This document shows, in pieces, positions 40,191 to 52,862 of a stretch of 64,000 nt of DNA. Both the position numbers and the translations under genes were made by a program. Origin of the DNA: Amphiura filiformis. Taxonomy: Eukaryota > Echinodermata > Ophiuroidea > Amphilepidida > Amphiuridae. The notes beneath the pieces were generated by a model that was given only the letters and a program-made list of their open reading frames with translations, was not told the DNA's origin and did not search any database. Position 1 is the stretch's first letter. The number at the start of each line of letters is the position of its first letter. The DNA lies in the NCBI RefSeq assembly GCF_039555335.1, contig NW_027305509.1, forward strand, positions 248,001-312,000. The letters run 5' to 3'.

Positions 40191-41878
40191 CCCCTGTGTA
40201 GTGTTCAGATGTTTGAAACATTGCTTCTGGGTTACACATCGCCAGAGAAGATGAGAAAAGAGGAGATCGCTCGAACATAATAATCCGATTACCCACAGTT
40301 AACCTCCATTCACTTTTCTTTGTTTGGGGTACTTAAAACACCACTTGAAACTTCCTTTGTGGTAATCTGTTCATCCGCCACACGCTCGTCTGATTTGGTA
40401 GTTCTCTCTAGTGGAGAAAATATTCCACACACGGAAGTACATCGTTAAAGTCCCAATTTTGCAGTCAAATCATGCTTTTTTCTTTAAAAAAAAATTATAC
40501 TAACCAGGGTGACCATGATTTTTAAACGAGTGAAAAAGCATTATATATATCATAACTCCCATTAAAAAAATCAAAAAATTGTTAAGTTATGGAAAGTCAA
40601 GCATAATTAATTTTCCAATCAAATTAATATAAGGTCAAAGGAAAAGAAATTTAAATGATAACTATTTGAATATTTATGGCAGTTTACGGAAACTTAAAAC
40701 CAGTGTAATCAGTAATTCAAACTCGTGTCAGTTTCTCCATATACTCCCGTTTTGTGTCCAAACGTGTCCAAAAATGCTATTTGGATCCAAAATGCGGGTC
40801 TTTTTCACAGGGATCTCGGGTCAAATTTAGCAGCCAGTCATGCCAAACAATACAGAAATTATATTTCGCGGTCAACTGACGTAACAAATTGATATCCGGG
40901 CATGCGCCGTTTAGAGCTAGACAGTCGTGACTCATAAAGCCACTTATCGTATTAGTTGATCAATCGGATTAGATCATTGTTTCCATCAATAGGCGGATGC
41001 ACACATTATTTATTTGATGTGGGCAGCGAGCGACCTCCTCTTTTATCATCTTCTCTGCACATCGCATACCATTGAAGAAGAGATTTTCTGGTTTTAGGAA
41101 AGAATTCTTGTGTACACTAGGAATATTGCAGACAAGCATGAAGGTCTGCACAAATTCTGCAGGTGTTAAACTACAGGACTTGGTCCAAGTCTACAAATCA
41201 CCTGTAATATAATGATATTCACATCTTGTACTTTTAACAAGACCTTGCTCATGAATGCATGCAATCCTGTATTGTGTGGGCCCAGCCAGGCAAGGGGTCA
41301 TTTACATAATGGTTTATTCTGGTACAGCAGTATAATAGAGAGAGCCTTATCTTGTTTGTATAGTGTGCATAGGGCTATGGCTATGCATGCATTCCTTGCA
41401 TGTAATGCATATTGTATTAAGCTGTGCTATGGTTCCCCCTAGAGGCCACCTGTACAGCGCTGCATAGTGGAATTAATGAATATCAGCGGCTGCCAGCCAA
41501 TGATGAATATCCATGGAGAAAAACCTGAGATGAAATTCATGAGATAACTTTTTGTTTTGTTATTTTATATAAAGTTTAAAAGTTGCTTGTTGGATTTTGA
41601 GTTGGGAGACCCAAGAGGTTTTAACTGGTTAAATCCGATGCACATTGATTCCGAGTATTGAGAAAAAATGCGCACAACTTACAGAGAAACTTACCTGTTG
41701 TATATAAATTTGTGTTATTGAACTTTTTGACATCTAGAATTCTAGATCGATCATTGAATACTGATGTGTGCATAAAAACTGGACTAAGATTTGTAATTTT
41801 AAATTTAATTCTTTCAGTTGGTAAGTTAGTTTCTGTGCACAAACAGTGAAACAAGCTATAAATCTCATCTGCTATTAA
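40191..41878. other. Spacer
   Basis: No exon, RNA gene or complete transposon recognised in about 1.7 kb. Confidence 0.35.
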
Positions 41879-42301
41879 GGGAACTGGAATGAGCGTTTTG
41901 AGCGTTTCGACAGCATTTTTTGTGGGACATGGGAGCACATCAGACCTATCAAATTGCATTCTGAATACGAAGAATGTCTTTCTGATATCAAATAATTTTC
42001 ATTTTATGAAATTCACGATATAATACAAATTTTATGACAAAATTTTCAATTGATCGTCGGCTTTTCATCCCACCTACATACACTTTAGGTAGAAATCATC
42101 AGATTTATTAAGTTTACTTCGAGTACTGTTAAATATCAAAAATATCAATTTTTAATGATTTGCCATAAAATGTGTATTACATTGCGAATTTCAAAATTTG
42201 ATATCAGAAGGCCATTCTTCGTATTTAGAATGCAATTCGATATGTCTGATGTGCTCTAATGTCCCATAATAAATACTGTCCAAACGTTCATACCCCTTCC
42301 C
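41879..42301. mobile_element. TTAA-flanked MITE
   Basis: The ends GGGAACTGGAATGAGCGTTT and AACGTTCATACCCCTTCCC are inverted and flanked by TTAA (41875-41878 and 42302-42305). Longer inverted stretches (GCATTCTGAATACGAAGAAT near 41957, its complement near 42215) make most of it palindromic. The family is Kolobok- or piggyBac-like; no protein. Confidence 0.8.
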
Positions 42302-42627
42302 TTAATATGAGATGAGAAATTCACTTCTGGGTTTAGAGCCCCTAACATTGTTAAATTCAAAACTTGTTGCACTAGTTGTTTGCATTTTGGATTTGAGCAA
42401 ATCAATATTAAATATGCAAAAGAGTGCACTTTAGAATGATATTCTTTTCTTACCTCCAGAAAAGCTTTGGCGACATTCTTTTCAAGCAGAGTCGCTCAGT
42501 CGGGATGGGTTTTTTTTTCTGGAGCCTAAAATCATCCTAAAAATCTGGCAAATTTTGATGAATTTTGCAAGCACTTTTTGAAAATGTTCTCCAATTTTTT
42601 TTCAAACTTTACCTGTCCTGTTGTATA
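42302..42627. other. Spacer
   Basis: No feature recognised between the TTAA MITE and the foldback. Confidence 0.3.
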
Positions 42628-43265
42628 CAGTACGACGGCAACTTCGTGACCTCTTTTGTTCGATAGAAATTTTTTACGGGTTGGTGAACACGGGTTACGT
42701 AACTAAATGTTGAAAATTTGACCGGCAAACATGTTTTAGCGAAAAAGCTCCACAAATGGGAGACACGGGTCGTTTTTTGCTTAAATTTCGTACCGTGATC
42801 ACGGATAAGATACCAAACATTTGTGCAAAGAACAAAAAACGAGTAAAAGTTGAATAATATTGAAAATAAAGAAGCTTGAACATGTCCAAAGTGGCCGGAA
42901 AATGAGAAAAATTGCATGTCACGATCACCAAAATGCTTATATCTACAACAGTGAGTAAACGCCGGTCGTATGCTTTTCTCTAATGATAGATATTAACTAA
43001 CGTTAGCTTGTATTAAATTTTCAGCGAAAATGATTGGTGGAATAATCGAGTCGTAGGTTGGAAAGTTACTCTCAAAACAGCCCGTGTCGCAATCTTGCGT
43101 GACCCGTTAGTGACAAGTGTCACTAGCAAAATAGCAACCGGCCTTGTCATTATATCGAATAATAATCGTCAGAATCGTCCAGTTGACTCCAGTGATATTT
43201 ATTTATTCAAGCAAAATACTGCATTGACTTACAAAATATTGAAGTCAATATAAAAAGTAGTATCA

Positions 43266-44847
43266 GGGCCATTCTTCGGTCACGTGTGTGACATAACTAG
43301 GGGTATTTCACACTTATGCTCCTGTGCCTGCTTTATAAATAAAACAGATAACACCATATCTTTTGCATGATAGTTACACTAATGTCTATACTTTTCAATA
43401 ATATTTTAATTTTTTTTTTACGTTGTGTTATTTTCGTGTCAGGGGTCAACAAAGGGTCGGTCACGTGTGTGACATCAGACGGATGCAAGTTTTTGGATTT
43501 TAAAATTCATTTCTAAATTTCTGTGAATGTTAAAGGACCTACATATTCATACCCAATGTAGTAAAGCATTGATATCTTGCAATTACAATGACACCAACAT
43601 TGACAAGAAACATTCATGCCTAGCTGTGTTAATTGAGGGTTTGATACTAAGCGTTTGGTAACGTGTGTGACATTTGGTTTTGTTCGTCTGAATGTCACAC
43701 ACGTTACCAAACTTTTGGATGAACAATTAAAGTATTTTATAAAAGCAAATTTGTATCCAAATTTATTTATTATATGCCCTATAACCAACTAAATGTATTG
43801 TTTAAGAAAAACCAGTGGTGTGATGTCAACAATCACATCATACAAACCTTCCATTAAAACTGAAATAACCGGATGGTGACACAGAAATCCATATTCTTAG
43901 GGGTAGGGGTAAAACATGGGTCAGTTTTTGCTCTTTTAAGAATATTTCAGGTGATGTTGAGCTAAACCTTTGTGTTTAGGTTCATTTTGTGATTTACTTT
44001 TATATGGCAACTACAAATCAGGTAAAAATTACATGTTTAGATTTTTTTTCTTCCATGAAGTCCATTTTTAGCCTATTTCTGTGTACAATCAAGGTTTTAT
44101 CACATTTGTGAGGACACAACCACAAAATGATACCATAGCAGCAAGGTATCAAGAATGTTGGTACTTATTTTGGTGTCAGTGGATAGATGAGACCCATAGC
44201 TATACATTGATACCTAAATTCAACATCATAGGGTGCTCTTAATTTAATTCCATGGCGGAGTTTGTACGTCACACACGTTACCAAACTTGTCACACACGTG
44301 ACCTCGGTCACGTGTGTGACTTGTTAATTATCATGAATTACGTAAAAACTAAGAAGAAAAATTTCCATTTCGGAAGCTGGAATGGAGGGTATAATCAGTC
44401 TACCTTTTGACATAAAATATGAAGTTCAGTTAATAAAATCTTTTCTGATGGTAAAAACAATTGCATGTTTTTGGTCACGTGTGTGACATACAAAACCAAT
44501 TAATTTGTTTCGTTAATTACGGGATAGTCGTGGTTTGAAAACATTTTCAACAGTTCTGATTTGTTTTAGTGGCGTCATAACAGCATATTTTTCAGGGAAT
44601 TAAAAAAACACAATTATAAAAAGTTAAAATTGCAGTAAGTGTTAAAATGGCCCAAAAAACCTTACTTTTAGACCCAAAACTAACAATTATGTTAATTTAT
44701 GCAAATTAGGGTGTTCGGCGATTAATTTTTCATGAAAATTACAGTTCTTAAAACTTTGAACTGTACTTGTCACAAAAAAGTTTAAAAATAAATGATACCT
44801 ACAATTTGATTTTTTTCAAATTAGTTTCATTTTCTGAAGAATGGCCC
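43266..44847. mobile_element. Nested 1.58-kb element with CACGTG-type motif array
   Basis: The end GGGCCATTCTTC is mirrored by GAAGAATGGCCC. The flanks ATCA (43262-43265 and 44848-44851) look like a 4-bp duplication, and the right arm of the host foldback shows sequence consistent with an empty site. The interior is AT-rich without a protein. Eight copies of GTCACGTGTGTGAC or its complement lie at 43279, 43460, 43668, 43694, 44268, 44289, 44307 and 44474. Confidence 0.75.
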
Positions 44848-44948
44848 ATCACCTCATTTGACTGAACTGAAAGCAGTTTTAAAAATATTATTGTTGATCG
44901 AGTCCCTGAATGAGAAATAAGATTGTAAAAGATACGAGTATGGTGTAG

Positions 44949-45022
44949 CAGGTTGTGATGGTCTAGTGGTTGACGCCGTGGTTTGAAGTGCGAGAGGTTG
45001 AAGGTTCGAATCCTACAGCATT
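44949..45022 (+). pseudogene. tRNA-like sequence, left inner arm
   Basis: TGTGATGGTCTAGTGGTTGA (A box) and AGGTTCGAATCC (B box) with tRNA spacing. Stems are imperfect. It is mirrored at 45470-45537. Confidence 0.65.
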
Positions 45023-45469
45023 TCGATTTTTTTCTCTCTTGTTCTGTTAGGCCAATGGTGTATGTGTGTAGGCCCGTCAGTCAGTATTTATATGATCATT
45101 TGAAAATATTTCTATGCAACACGTTTGCAATGTTTTTCTTTATGTGTAGGCCTACATATTAAAAAATGAGATAGCGTCAGCCATAATTTACTTAATTTCA
45201 AACCTGATTAATATTTTGGCATAATATTATTTGTAATTTTTACACCGTTCTTACACCCTACCCAGACATACACAAAATTGGAATCAGCGTTTAGTTGTCT
45301 AGAGTAACTTTAATTATAGAACACCACACGGCGGTCAAGATAAAAAAATGCTTTCTTTCATTTTACCTCATTATTTCTGCTTCAAATGATCAGAAACCAT
45401 TCCTGAAAGTTGTTTACTAATATCATAAATATTTTTAAAAAATAAAAAAACACGCTATGGTAGGGTTCG

Positions 45470-45537
45470 AACTTCCAACCTCTCGCACTCCAGGCACGGC
45501 CTTAGCCACTAGACCATCACAACCTGCTAACTTATTC
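45470..45537 (-). pseudogene. tRNA-like sequence, right inner arm
   Basis: Minus strand GTGATGGTCTAGTGGCTAAG and GAAGTTCGAACCC, with GTGCGAGAGGTTGGAAG between, parallel the left copy. The two face away from a common centre, so each reads outward from it or inward depending on strand. Confidence 0.65.
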
Positions 45538-46254
45538 ACGTACCTTTTGCAATGTTATTTCTAATTCAGTGTCTCGTTCAACAAAAATCTTTTATAAACT
45601 GTTTGTAAGTTCAGTCAAATGGCTTGAAATTACGTTTGATATTGACTTCGATATTTTGTAAGACAGGGCAGTATTTTGTATGAATAAATAAATATCACTG
45701 TAGTCAACTGGACGATCCTGACAATTATTAATCGATATATGGACAAGGCCGGCTGTTAATTTTCCTGGTGACACTGGTCACTAATGGTCACGCATACGAT
45801 TATGAGGAGAAGCCCTTTTGAAAGCAACTTTCCAACCTACGACTAGATTATTCCACCAATCATTTTCGCTGAAAATTTAATACAAGCTCAAGTTAGTTAA
45901 TATCTATCATTACAGAAAAGCATATAACCGGCGTTGGTTCATAGTTGCAGATATAACCATTTTGGTGATCGTGACATGCATTTTTTCTCATTTTTAGGCT
46001 ACTTGCGCACAATAAACATTCATTTTCTCCACAATAATTGGACTTTTACACGTTACTGTTTGCTTTATACTCATGTTTCATATCTTATCTATGGGCTCAA
46101 TGTGGAAATGAAGGAGAAAGCGACTTGTGTATTCCATTTTTGGATGTTTTCTGAAAAACTGTATTTGCCACCTGATTTTCAACATTACGTTACGTAACAG
46201 CAGAGGTCACGCCGGTAAAAATTACCGGAAGTGAGCTAAGTTGCTGTCGTACTG

Positions 46255-47034
46255 ATAAATTTGTGGTTCATCATTTTGCAAACATAAGCAGTTTGCAGTA
46301 CCAGTATTTAGAAAACAGAAAAATAAGCCCCAAAAGACCAAAATCCAAATGGTTTCACCTGTACTTGCAGTGGTGAGGTGGGGAAATTTCCCCCTGTCAG
46401 ATCTCTTGTCACCTGCCCTCCTCAGATACCATTGAAAACTTTGTGTGACAATTTTGCACAAAATATGTTGATTTTTGAAAATCAATTCACTTTTCCCCCT
46501 GCCCCCTCCCAAATAAAATGCTACCCACCACTGGGTGATAGTAAAATGAGTAAATGAAGTTTACAAAACTTTATTCCCATTACTTTGAAATTGAATTGTG
46601 CATTTTTAATGTACATCAGCAGCAAGTGAAATCTACAAATCTATATCAGATGTACGCATTAATTCCACGCACTGTCTAGCTTTGCATAATGCATTGCATA
46701 CTGCACTGGATGATGGATAGCTAATAAATATTCAAATTAATTCAAATCAAATTGGCTTGGTGCATCTGTGCCTCTGAAGAAAGATTTTAATATGCGCATG
46801 CATAACAAGCATGAATATTGGTTGGCGCAAGATCTCGTTGGAACCCATGGTAGAAAATTTAAAACTTTTGATCATTTGTTATAAAGCAACCGTTTAAAAA
46901 TGAAAGAAAGCAGGATTTGCAAATGAAAAATACAAATCTGTCAACATATTTTAATGCTGTAGCTTACTTTTAAAGGATGACATTTGGAAATGTAGAAATT
47001 TATTTATTAATTCTTGTAGTGATTAAGGTGGTAC
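46255..47034. other. Spacer
   Basis: AT-rich with several ATGCAT and TAAT words (46670-46820). No exon recognised. Confidence 0.3.
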
Positions 47035-47340
47035 TACACCCCTTGATAAATTTGTGACTATTTTTGCATTTTTCTCAAACAATAATAACACTGGTACCGT
47101 ACCGGGTAACAAAAGTTATATAAATATAAGGGCAAGGAATCCAGTTATTAATACTACACTGTAGGCCTACTGGAATTTCAGTGACTCAAGACAAGCGGTA
47201 CGTTATTTATGATAAGGAAAGAAGTACTGCTAGAATGTACCTCATTTCTTAAAACTTATAATGAACCACTTGTCTTGAATCACTGAAATTTCAGTGAAGT
47301 AATTGGATTCGAATTCCTGAAATGTTTCCGACCATAAGAA
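47035..47340. repeat. End of a GGTGGTACTACACCCC element with inner hairpin
   Basis: AAGGTGGTACTACACCCCTT at 47030-47050 looks like a transposon terminus, and GTGACTCAAGACAAGCGGT near 47181 faces ACCACTTGTCTTGAATCAC near 47264. The matching right terminus was not found, so the element is truncated. Confidence 0.45.
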
Positions 47341-47599
47341 GTTGTTTTTTTTGTGTCAAAACGGAGCAAACAAAAAAGGTGGGAAAATTGACTGTTTTTG
47401 CTGATTATTTGTCAGAAACTCAATGGTTCACTGATTGAAAGTGTCAGCAAAATCAGTTTTTATTTTTTATTTTTTTGCTTGATTTACCCAAATTTATTCA
47501 AAATCATACTTTGCATATTTCTGATAAATTTCTCCTGCAAATAATCTATTAGATGCATACAACCAGATAGTGACTGGTCTACTTCATTGTGAATTATCA

Positions 47600-47680
47600 T
47601 GGGTTACTTGAATGGGTGAACCCATAAATGTCTTCCAGGGGGTGTATGGATTTCAAATAGAAGCCCTTTTCTTAACCAGG
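47600..47680. repeat. ACACCCCC family fragment
   Basis: GTCTTCCAGGGGGTGTATGG followed by ATTTCAAATAGAAGCCC is one arm of the palindromic family also seen at 9118 and 63047. Confidence 0.55.
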
Positions 47681-48239
47681 GGTTTCGTTTTCCTTACAAA
47701 GAATGAAGTACATAATACAAACATACATTGACCCAAATTAGTGACTGTTGGCCACTAGCTCTGTTACTTTCTTCGAAGTTCAAACATAATTTTGGAGATT
47801 TTAAAGAAATTTAAGTCAATTATGCCTTTGATAAAGATCCTGCTTGGATCGAAAGCTCAGTTCATTATCCAAATTTGAAGTACTTTTATCATTAAAATAT
47901 TTAGTAGTGCATCCCATCGTTATCAGTTGGACCTTATGACAATGCACCTACACAATATGTCACAGATTTACAAACCCAAATATGGCGCAAGGTAATTGTG
48001 AAATTGGAACTCTAATGGTTTTGCATTACGTCTCGGACATATGTAGTATAGCAACATGAAAAAACTGAGATAAATGTGCGCTTGCCACTAGCCATGTATA
48101 GCATGCATGGCAGTAGAGTTGTCCCTTCCCATGTTGCATAACCCAGCTACAAGATGTCATTTTGCCAAATTATGATACATTTTTTTGACCATGAGGTTTG
48201 ATGAGTACCGGTAGTTATTTTATGGACAAAAAAATCATA

Positions 48240-48460
48240 TTATTATGTGTAGAATGCCTCTAGACTGATGTTAGACTTTGTACAAGTCTTTACGATTGAT
48301 TGTCACAATGCAAAAATACCATAAAAATAAAATGATATGTTTTTGGCCCTCATTTCGAATGAATTGCTAAATATTAGAATTTGACTTTTTTGCCAGTGTT
48401 GCAACTAAAATAGGATTGGGCTATGTTTCATTTGGCAAAACCGGATTTTTTTTTAATCGC
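48240..48460. mobile_element. Partial copy of the 6271-6778 MITE family
   Basis: Shares GTACAAGTCTTT, GATTGTCACA, TTTTGGCCCT, AGAATTTGACTTTT and the end CTATGTTTCATTTGGCAAAAC with the right half of 6271-6778. The left half is missing. Confidence 0.7.
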
Positions 48461-48525
48461 CAAAAAATAAGTGCTGCATTTGATATAAAATTGGATCGGT
48501 TGAGCCCATATTTATTTAATTGAGC

Positions 48526-48705
48526 TATATGAGTTTTAAAATATTGGGCGCGACTACGTCCCGTCCAATATTTTAAAACTCATAGCGAGACCAATAAATA
48601 TTGGGCGTAAAGCATCCAATGTTATCATTATTATGTTTTGGATCCAATATTATCACAACTTGGATCCATCAAAACATAATAATGTCTGAAATCGGACGTA
48701 GCGAG
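48526..48705. repeat. Two adjoining hairpins
   Basis: GAGTTTTAAAATATTGGGCG faces GTCCAATATTTTAAAACTC (48530-48583), followed by TATTATGTTTTGGATCCAAT facing TTGGATCCATCAAAACATAA (48630-48683). GACTACGTCC and GGACGTAGCG frame both, suggesting a composite MITE. Confidence 0.6.
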
Positions 48706-48805
48706 GCATAGCTGTGATCTAGCTGATGAAATTCCCACAATGAAGAAATGCATGATGGGAAGACATGATTATCCAAGTGTTTTACATCAACTCATGCAGC
48801 CAGTG

Positions 48806-48826
48806 AGAGAGAGAGAGAGAGAGAGC
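48806..48826. repeat. (GA)n microsatellite
   Basis: About ten GA units near 48807-48826. Confidence 0.85.
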
Positions 48827-50118
48827 GTCTGAGCAAGCAGGAGAATCCGGCCACCTCTACATTTGTCAAGTCCCTTGGCATATATAATGTATGCAATTCG
48901 GCCGATGGTTAATGCATAGGAGATCACGGCCGCTGACCGGTGTTGCATGTTGAGTCTTGTCCCGGCCACCGCCGTCGGAAATTAACTTTCGGTTTTGGGG
49001 GATGGAGTACGAGTTAGAATAAGAATAAGAATAAAAAAAGTGTATTAGATTGTTTGAAATGTTAGATAGCGGCGGGCTGGCACAGATGATGCTATCTCTA
49101 TGTTTGTGTTGCTATGGCGCAGGGAACTGGAGAGAGGTAAACCTAATAATGAGTTGCTAGCTCTGTACGGAGATGAGGCTGAAGAGGGGGTTATATGGTC
49201 ATCATGTTTGGCAATGAGGAAATCAGATCCTTATGGATCATGGATTAGCCTAGATAATGATAGATAGATTGATCAATCGGATTTTATCATACTATAGGCC
49301 GGGACTATACTTTAGGTAGGGGGGAGTCCTTTCCAGACAAATTTTGTGAAATAAATAATAAATAAATAAATAAATACTCATTGGGAATTATTTCAATAAC
49401 TTGGCATATGGTGGATTGCGATGCCCCGATTGCGAGCGTGGCATTGAGCGTGAGACCGTTACGTGTGATGAGCGGTGGAGTTACAAGTTGGATTGTCATC
49501 ATGGTCTTGAAAATGGTATCGTACTGGTACATCTACATGTCCGGGGGCACTCAACTTTAGAAGTGACAGGTATGTGCCTTTGCCCCCAGGTGCATTGTAA
49601 TACCAAAGCAAAGTTTAGATCTTTGACAACAGTTCTAATGATCACACATTAATAAAGGAGCAATCACTATTTATGCCAGGGTGGAGGGCAGATGATTTTC
49701 ATATATTTTCGCACAAACATTTTGCATCCCCCCTCATATTGGAGGAAAAATTTCATGTCCCCCTTGAATCCTCCATTCCTTGTATATAATTTCAGGTCCC
49801 CCCTCCAATATTAAATTTCATGTCCCCCAACCATCACCCCTAAAATCCTCCACCTCCCCCCCTGTGGCCCCCATGCCCCCCCCTGTGTAACTCCCTTAGA
49901 CAAGTTTACTGCCACCACAAGAGATTAAGACTAAGAGTCCAGATTTGAGGTTTAAAGATTATGTACCGGTACCCAAAGAGTAGGCCTACCAACTCCCCCT
50001 GTGTGTAATGCTACATATATGGTTTATTCCTCATGGAGGGCAAATAGTGTACTTAGGGCGTTTTCCAGTAAGAGCCCCAAGTCGATTGATAATTTGAATC
50101 ACAAGCTCAAGTGTTGCA
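48827..50118. other. Spacer with a GC-richer open stretch
   Basis: At 49395-49540 both strands carry long open frames in an otherwise AT-rich region, but splice sites on either strand are weak and no protein family is recognised. Runs of CCCCCC at 49830-49890 are low complexity. Confidence 0.3.
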
Positions 50119-51640
50119 CTATTTGCCCTTCAAGAGTGACACACAAACATGGTGGAGTTCGTACTCTTTGGTTCTACCTCATTAGGAGGTGTGTACACTA
50201 TTTGCCCTTCAAGAGTGACACACAAACATGGTGGAGTTCGTACTCTTTGGTTCTACCTCATTAGGAGGTGTGTACACTATTTGCCCTTCAAGAGTGACAC
50301 ACAAACATGGTGGAGTTGGTACTCTTTGGTTCTACCTCATTAGGAGTTCTACCTCATTAGGAGGTGTGTACACTATTTGCCCTTCAAGAGTGCCACACAA
50401 ACATGGTGGAGTTGGTACTCTTTGGTTCTAGTACTCATTAGGAGTTCTACCTCATTAGGAGGTGTGTACACTATTTGCCCTTCAAGAGTGACACACAAAC
50501 ATGGTGGAGTTGGTACTCTTTGGTTCTACCTCATTAGGAGTTCTACCTCATTAGGAGGTGTGTACACTATTTGTCCTTCAAGAGTGACACACAGACATGG
50601 TGGAGTTGGTACTCTTTGGTTCTACCTCATAAGGAGTTCTACCTCATTAGGAGGTGTGTACACTATTTGTCCTTCAAGAGTGACACACAAACATGGTGGA
50701 GTTGGTACTCTTTGGTTCTACCTCATTAGGAGGTGTGTACACTATTTGTCCTTTAAGAGTGACACACAAACATGGTGGTGTTGGTACTCTTTGGTTCTAG
50801 TACTCATTAGGAGTTCTACCTCATTAGGAGGTGTGTACACTATTTGCCCTTCAAGAGTGACACACAAACATGGTGGAGTTGGTACTCTTTGGTTCTACCT
50901 CATTAGGAGTTCTACCTCATTAGGAGGTGTGTACACTATTTGTCCTTCAAGAGTGACACACAAACATGGTGGTGTTGGTACTCTTTGGTTCTACCTCATT
51001 AGGAGTTCTACCTCATTAGGAGGTGTGTACACTATTTGCCCTTCAAGAGTGACACACAAACATGGTGGAGTTGGTACTCTTTGGTTCTACCTCATTGGGA
51101 GGTGTGTACACTATTTGTCCTTCAAGAGTGACACACAAACATGGTGGAGTTGGTACTCTTTGGTTCTACCTCATTAGGAGGTGTGTACACTATTTGTCCT
51201 TTAAGAGTGACACACAAACATGGTGGTGTTGGTACTCTTTGGTTCTAGTACTCATTAGGAGTTCTACCTCATTAGGAGGTGTGTACACTATTTGCCCTTC
51301 AAGAGTGACACACAAACATGGTGGAGTTGGTACTCTTTGGTTCTACCTCATTAGGAGTTCTACCTCATTAGGAGGTGTGTACACTATTTGTCCTTCAAGA
51401 GTGACACACAAACATGGTGGTGTTGGTACTCTTTGGTTCTACCTCATTAGGAGTTCTACCTCATTAGGAGGTGTGTACACTATTTGCCCTTCAAGAGTGA
51501 CACACAAACATGGTGGAGTTGGTACTCTTTGGTTCTACCTCATTACTCTACGTCATTAGGAGGTACACTATTTGCCCTTCAAGAGTGACACACAAACATG
51601 GTGGAGTCGGTACTCTTTGGTTCTACCTCATTGGGTTACG
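50119..51640 (+). repeat. 79/96-bp minisatellite, about 17 units
   Basis: The unit holds TTTGCCCTTCAAGAGTGACA, CACAAACATGGTGGAG and GTACTCTTTGGTTCTACC. Spacing is 79 bp for the first units (50141, 50220, 50299) and then mostly 96 or 98 bp, because CATTAGGAGTTCTACCT is duplicated within the longer form. Units are nearly identical, so the array is recent or still homogenising. Open frames across it arise because 96 is a multiple of three. Confidence 0.95.
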
Positions 51641-52469
51641 ATTTGAATAGAGTTAAGATCAAAAGATTATGAGCTTTTAGATTATATTTTTTTTGTGGTG
51701 GCGACTGTAAAAGTTGAATTATGCAATGAACATGCGCATGCATGCTTCCATATCATCAACAATTACAAACTGTGCAATTAATTTGAGTCTATTCCCGTTT
51801 CTGAGGAGTACATGTACACCACGCATGGGAATGTTTTGCTACCATGCTAGTATTGACTCTATTCTTGCTAGCGAGCTCCATATACACACACTCTACCTCA
51901 TCCCATGGGCTACCGCTAGCAAATGTGATATTGGCATAAGGTTGAAACGTACTTCCCCCTCCCTCAAGAGAGATGGACACATGTCTGGACAAACACAGTA
52001 ACAAGGTTTGTAAGACATGAAATATGTGACATAGTAACAGACAAAGATAACAGAATCCACTGAATATCTCCAATCAATTTGGTCTTGACTGTACGGTAAA
52101 TCTTAAAAAAAAAAAAAAAAAGGAAGGTTTTATTTCAAACTCTAATGGTGACCCGCAGGTCAAATTGCTAAAATTGTACATAAAACACACCTAAACAGAC
52201 ACAATGCAATTTGCAGGCCTGCAGCAGCTTAATCAGTGCCAATATTGCAACATTGAAACAAACAACTATACAAACATCCAATCCAACCCAACCCATCCCC
52301 AGTAGGCAATGAATAGAATAGATGTTGAGGGCAATCAGGTGTATAGTATCCATATCAAACTGATACACTTGTCAGCTGCGACATGCGCTCTTTTTACGTA
52401 ATAGCTTGGAATAAATACCAGACTCTTGGAGGTTCAAATCCTCCCCAAGGGGGGTGGGGAAGTGAATTT
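51641..52469. other. Spacer
   Basis: No exon recognised. A poly-A run is at 52107-52122. Confidence 0.3.
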
Positions 52470-52862
52470 CAGGGCGGGGGCAGAATCGACAAATTTTGTG
52501 CAAAATTGCTGCAAAAAGTGGAAATTTACATAATGTTGAGTGGTTTGCCTCAAAAAGGGGGGAAAGAAAATATTTGGGGGAAATGCCCCTTGCCCCCCCC
52601 CCCCACCCCACCCCCCATAATGTCACCACTGAGTCACATGGTTTATGAATTCATACAGGGAACATTCCTAAAACATGTGTCTGTTTTCCGTATCACAGAA
52701 GGGGGGAGCAGAATCGACAAATTTTGTGCAAAATTGCCGCAAAAAGTGGAAATTTACATAATTCCCCTTTGCCCCCCCCATAATGTCACCACTGAGTCAC
52801 ATGGTTTAGGAATTCATACAGAGAACATTCCTAAAACATGTGTCTGTTTTCCGTATCACAGA
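52470..52862. repeat. ~200-bp tandem duplication of a MITE-related sequence
   Basis: CAGAATCGACAAATTTTGTG occurs near 52483 and 52709, and GTCACCACTGAGTCACATGG near 52621 and 52785. The TTTTGTGCAAAATTG(C) and CCGCAAAAAGTGG(A) blocks also occur, inverted, in the small element at 59533-59718. Confidence 0.8.

Larger units (their letters stand above)
42628..46254. mobile_element. Large foldback element with ~0.8-kb arms ending in tRNA-like sequences
   Basis: The left end CAGTACGACGGCAACTT is mirrored by AAGTTGCTGTCGTACTG at the right, with ATA on both sides (42625-42627, 46255-46257). The left arm is 42628-43265 plus 44848-45025 (interrupted by a nested element) and the right arm about 45465-46254; about 440 bp lie between. 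Arms match over most of their length with moderate divergence. No transposase frame is seen. The inner ends carry tRNA-like sequences in inverted orientation. Confidence 0.85.

Noticed and set aside
50377-51559. Long open frames (266 and 165 codons) over the minisatellite
   Set aside because: They exist only because 96-bp units preserve frame. The same peptide repeats exactly, and neither a start context nor splice sites support a gene.
50119-51640. CRISPR-like array
   Set aside because: Whole units repeat with no unique spacers, and the surrounding DNA is clearly eukaryotic.
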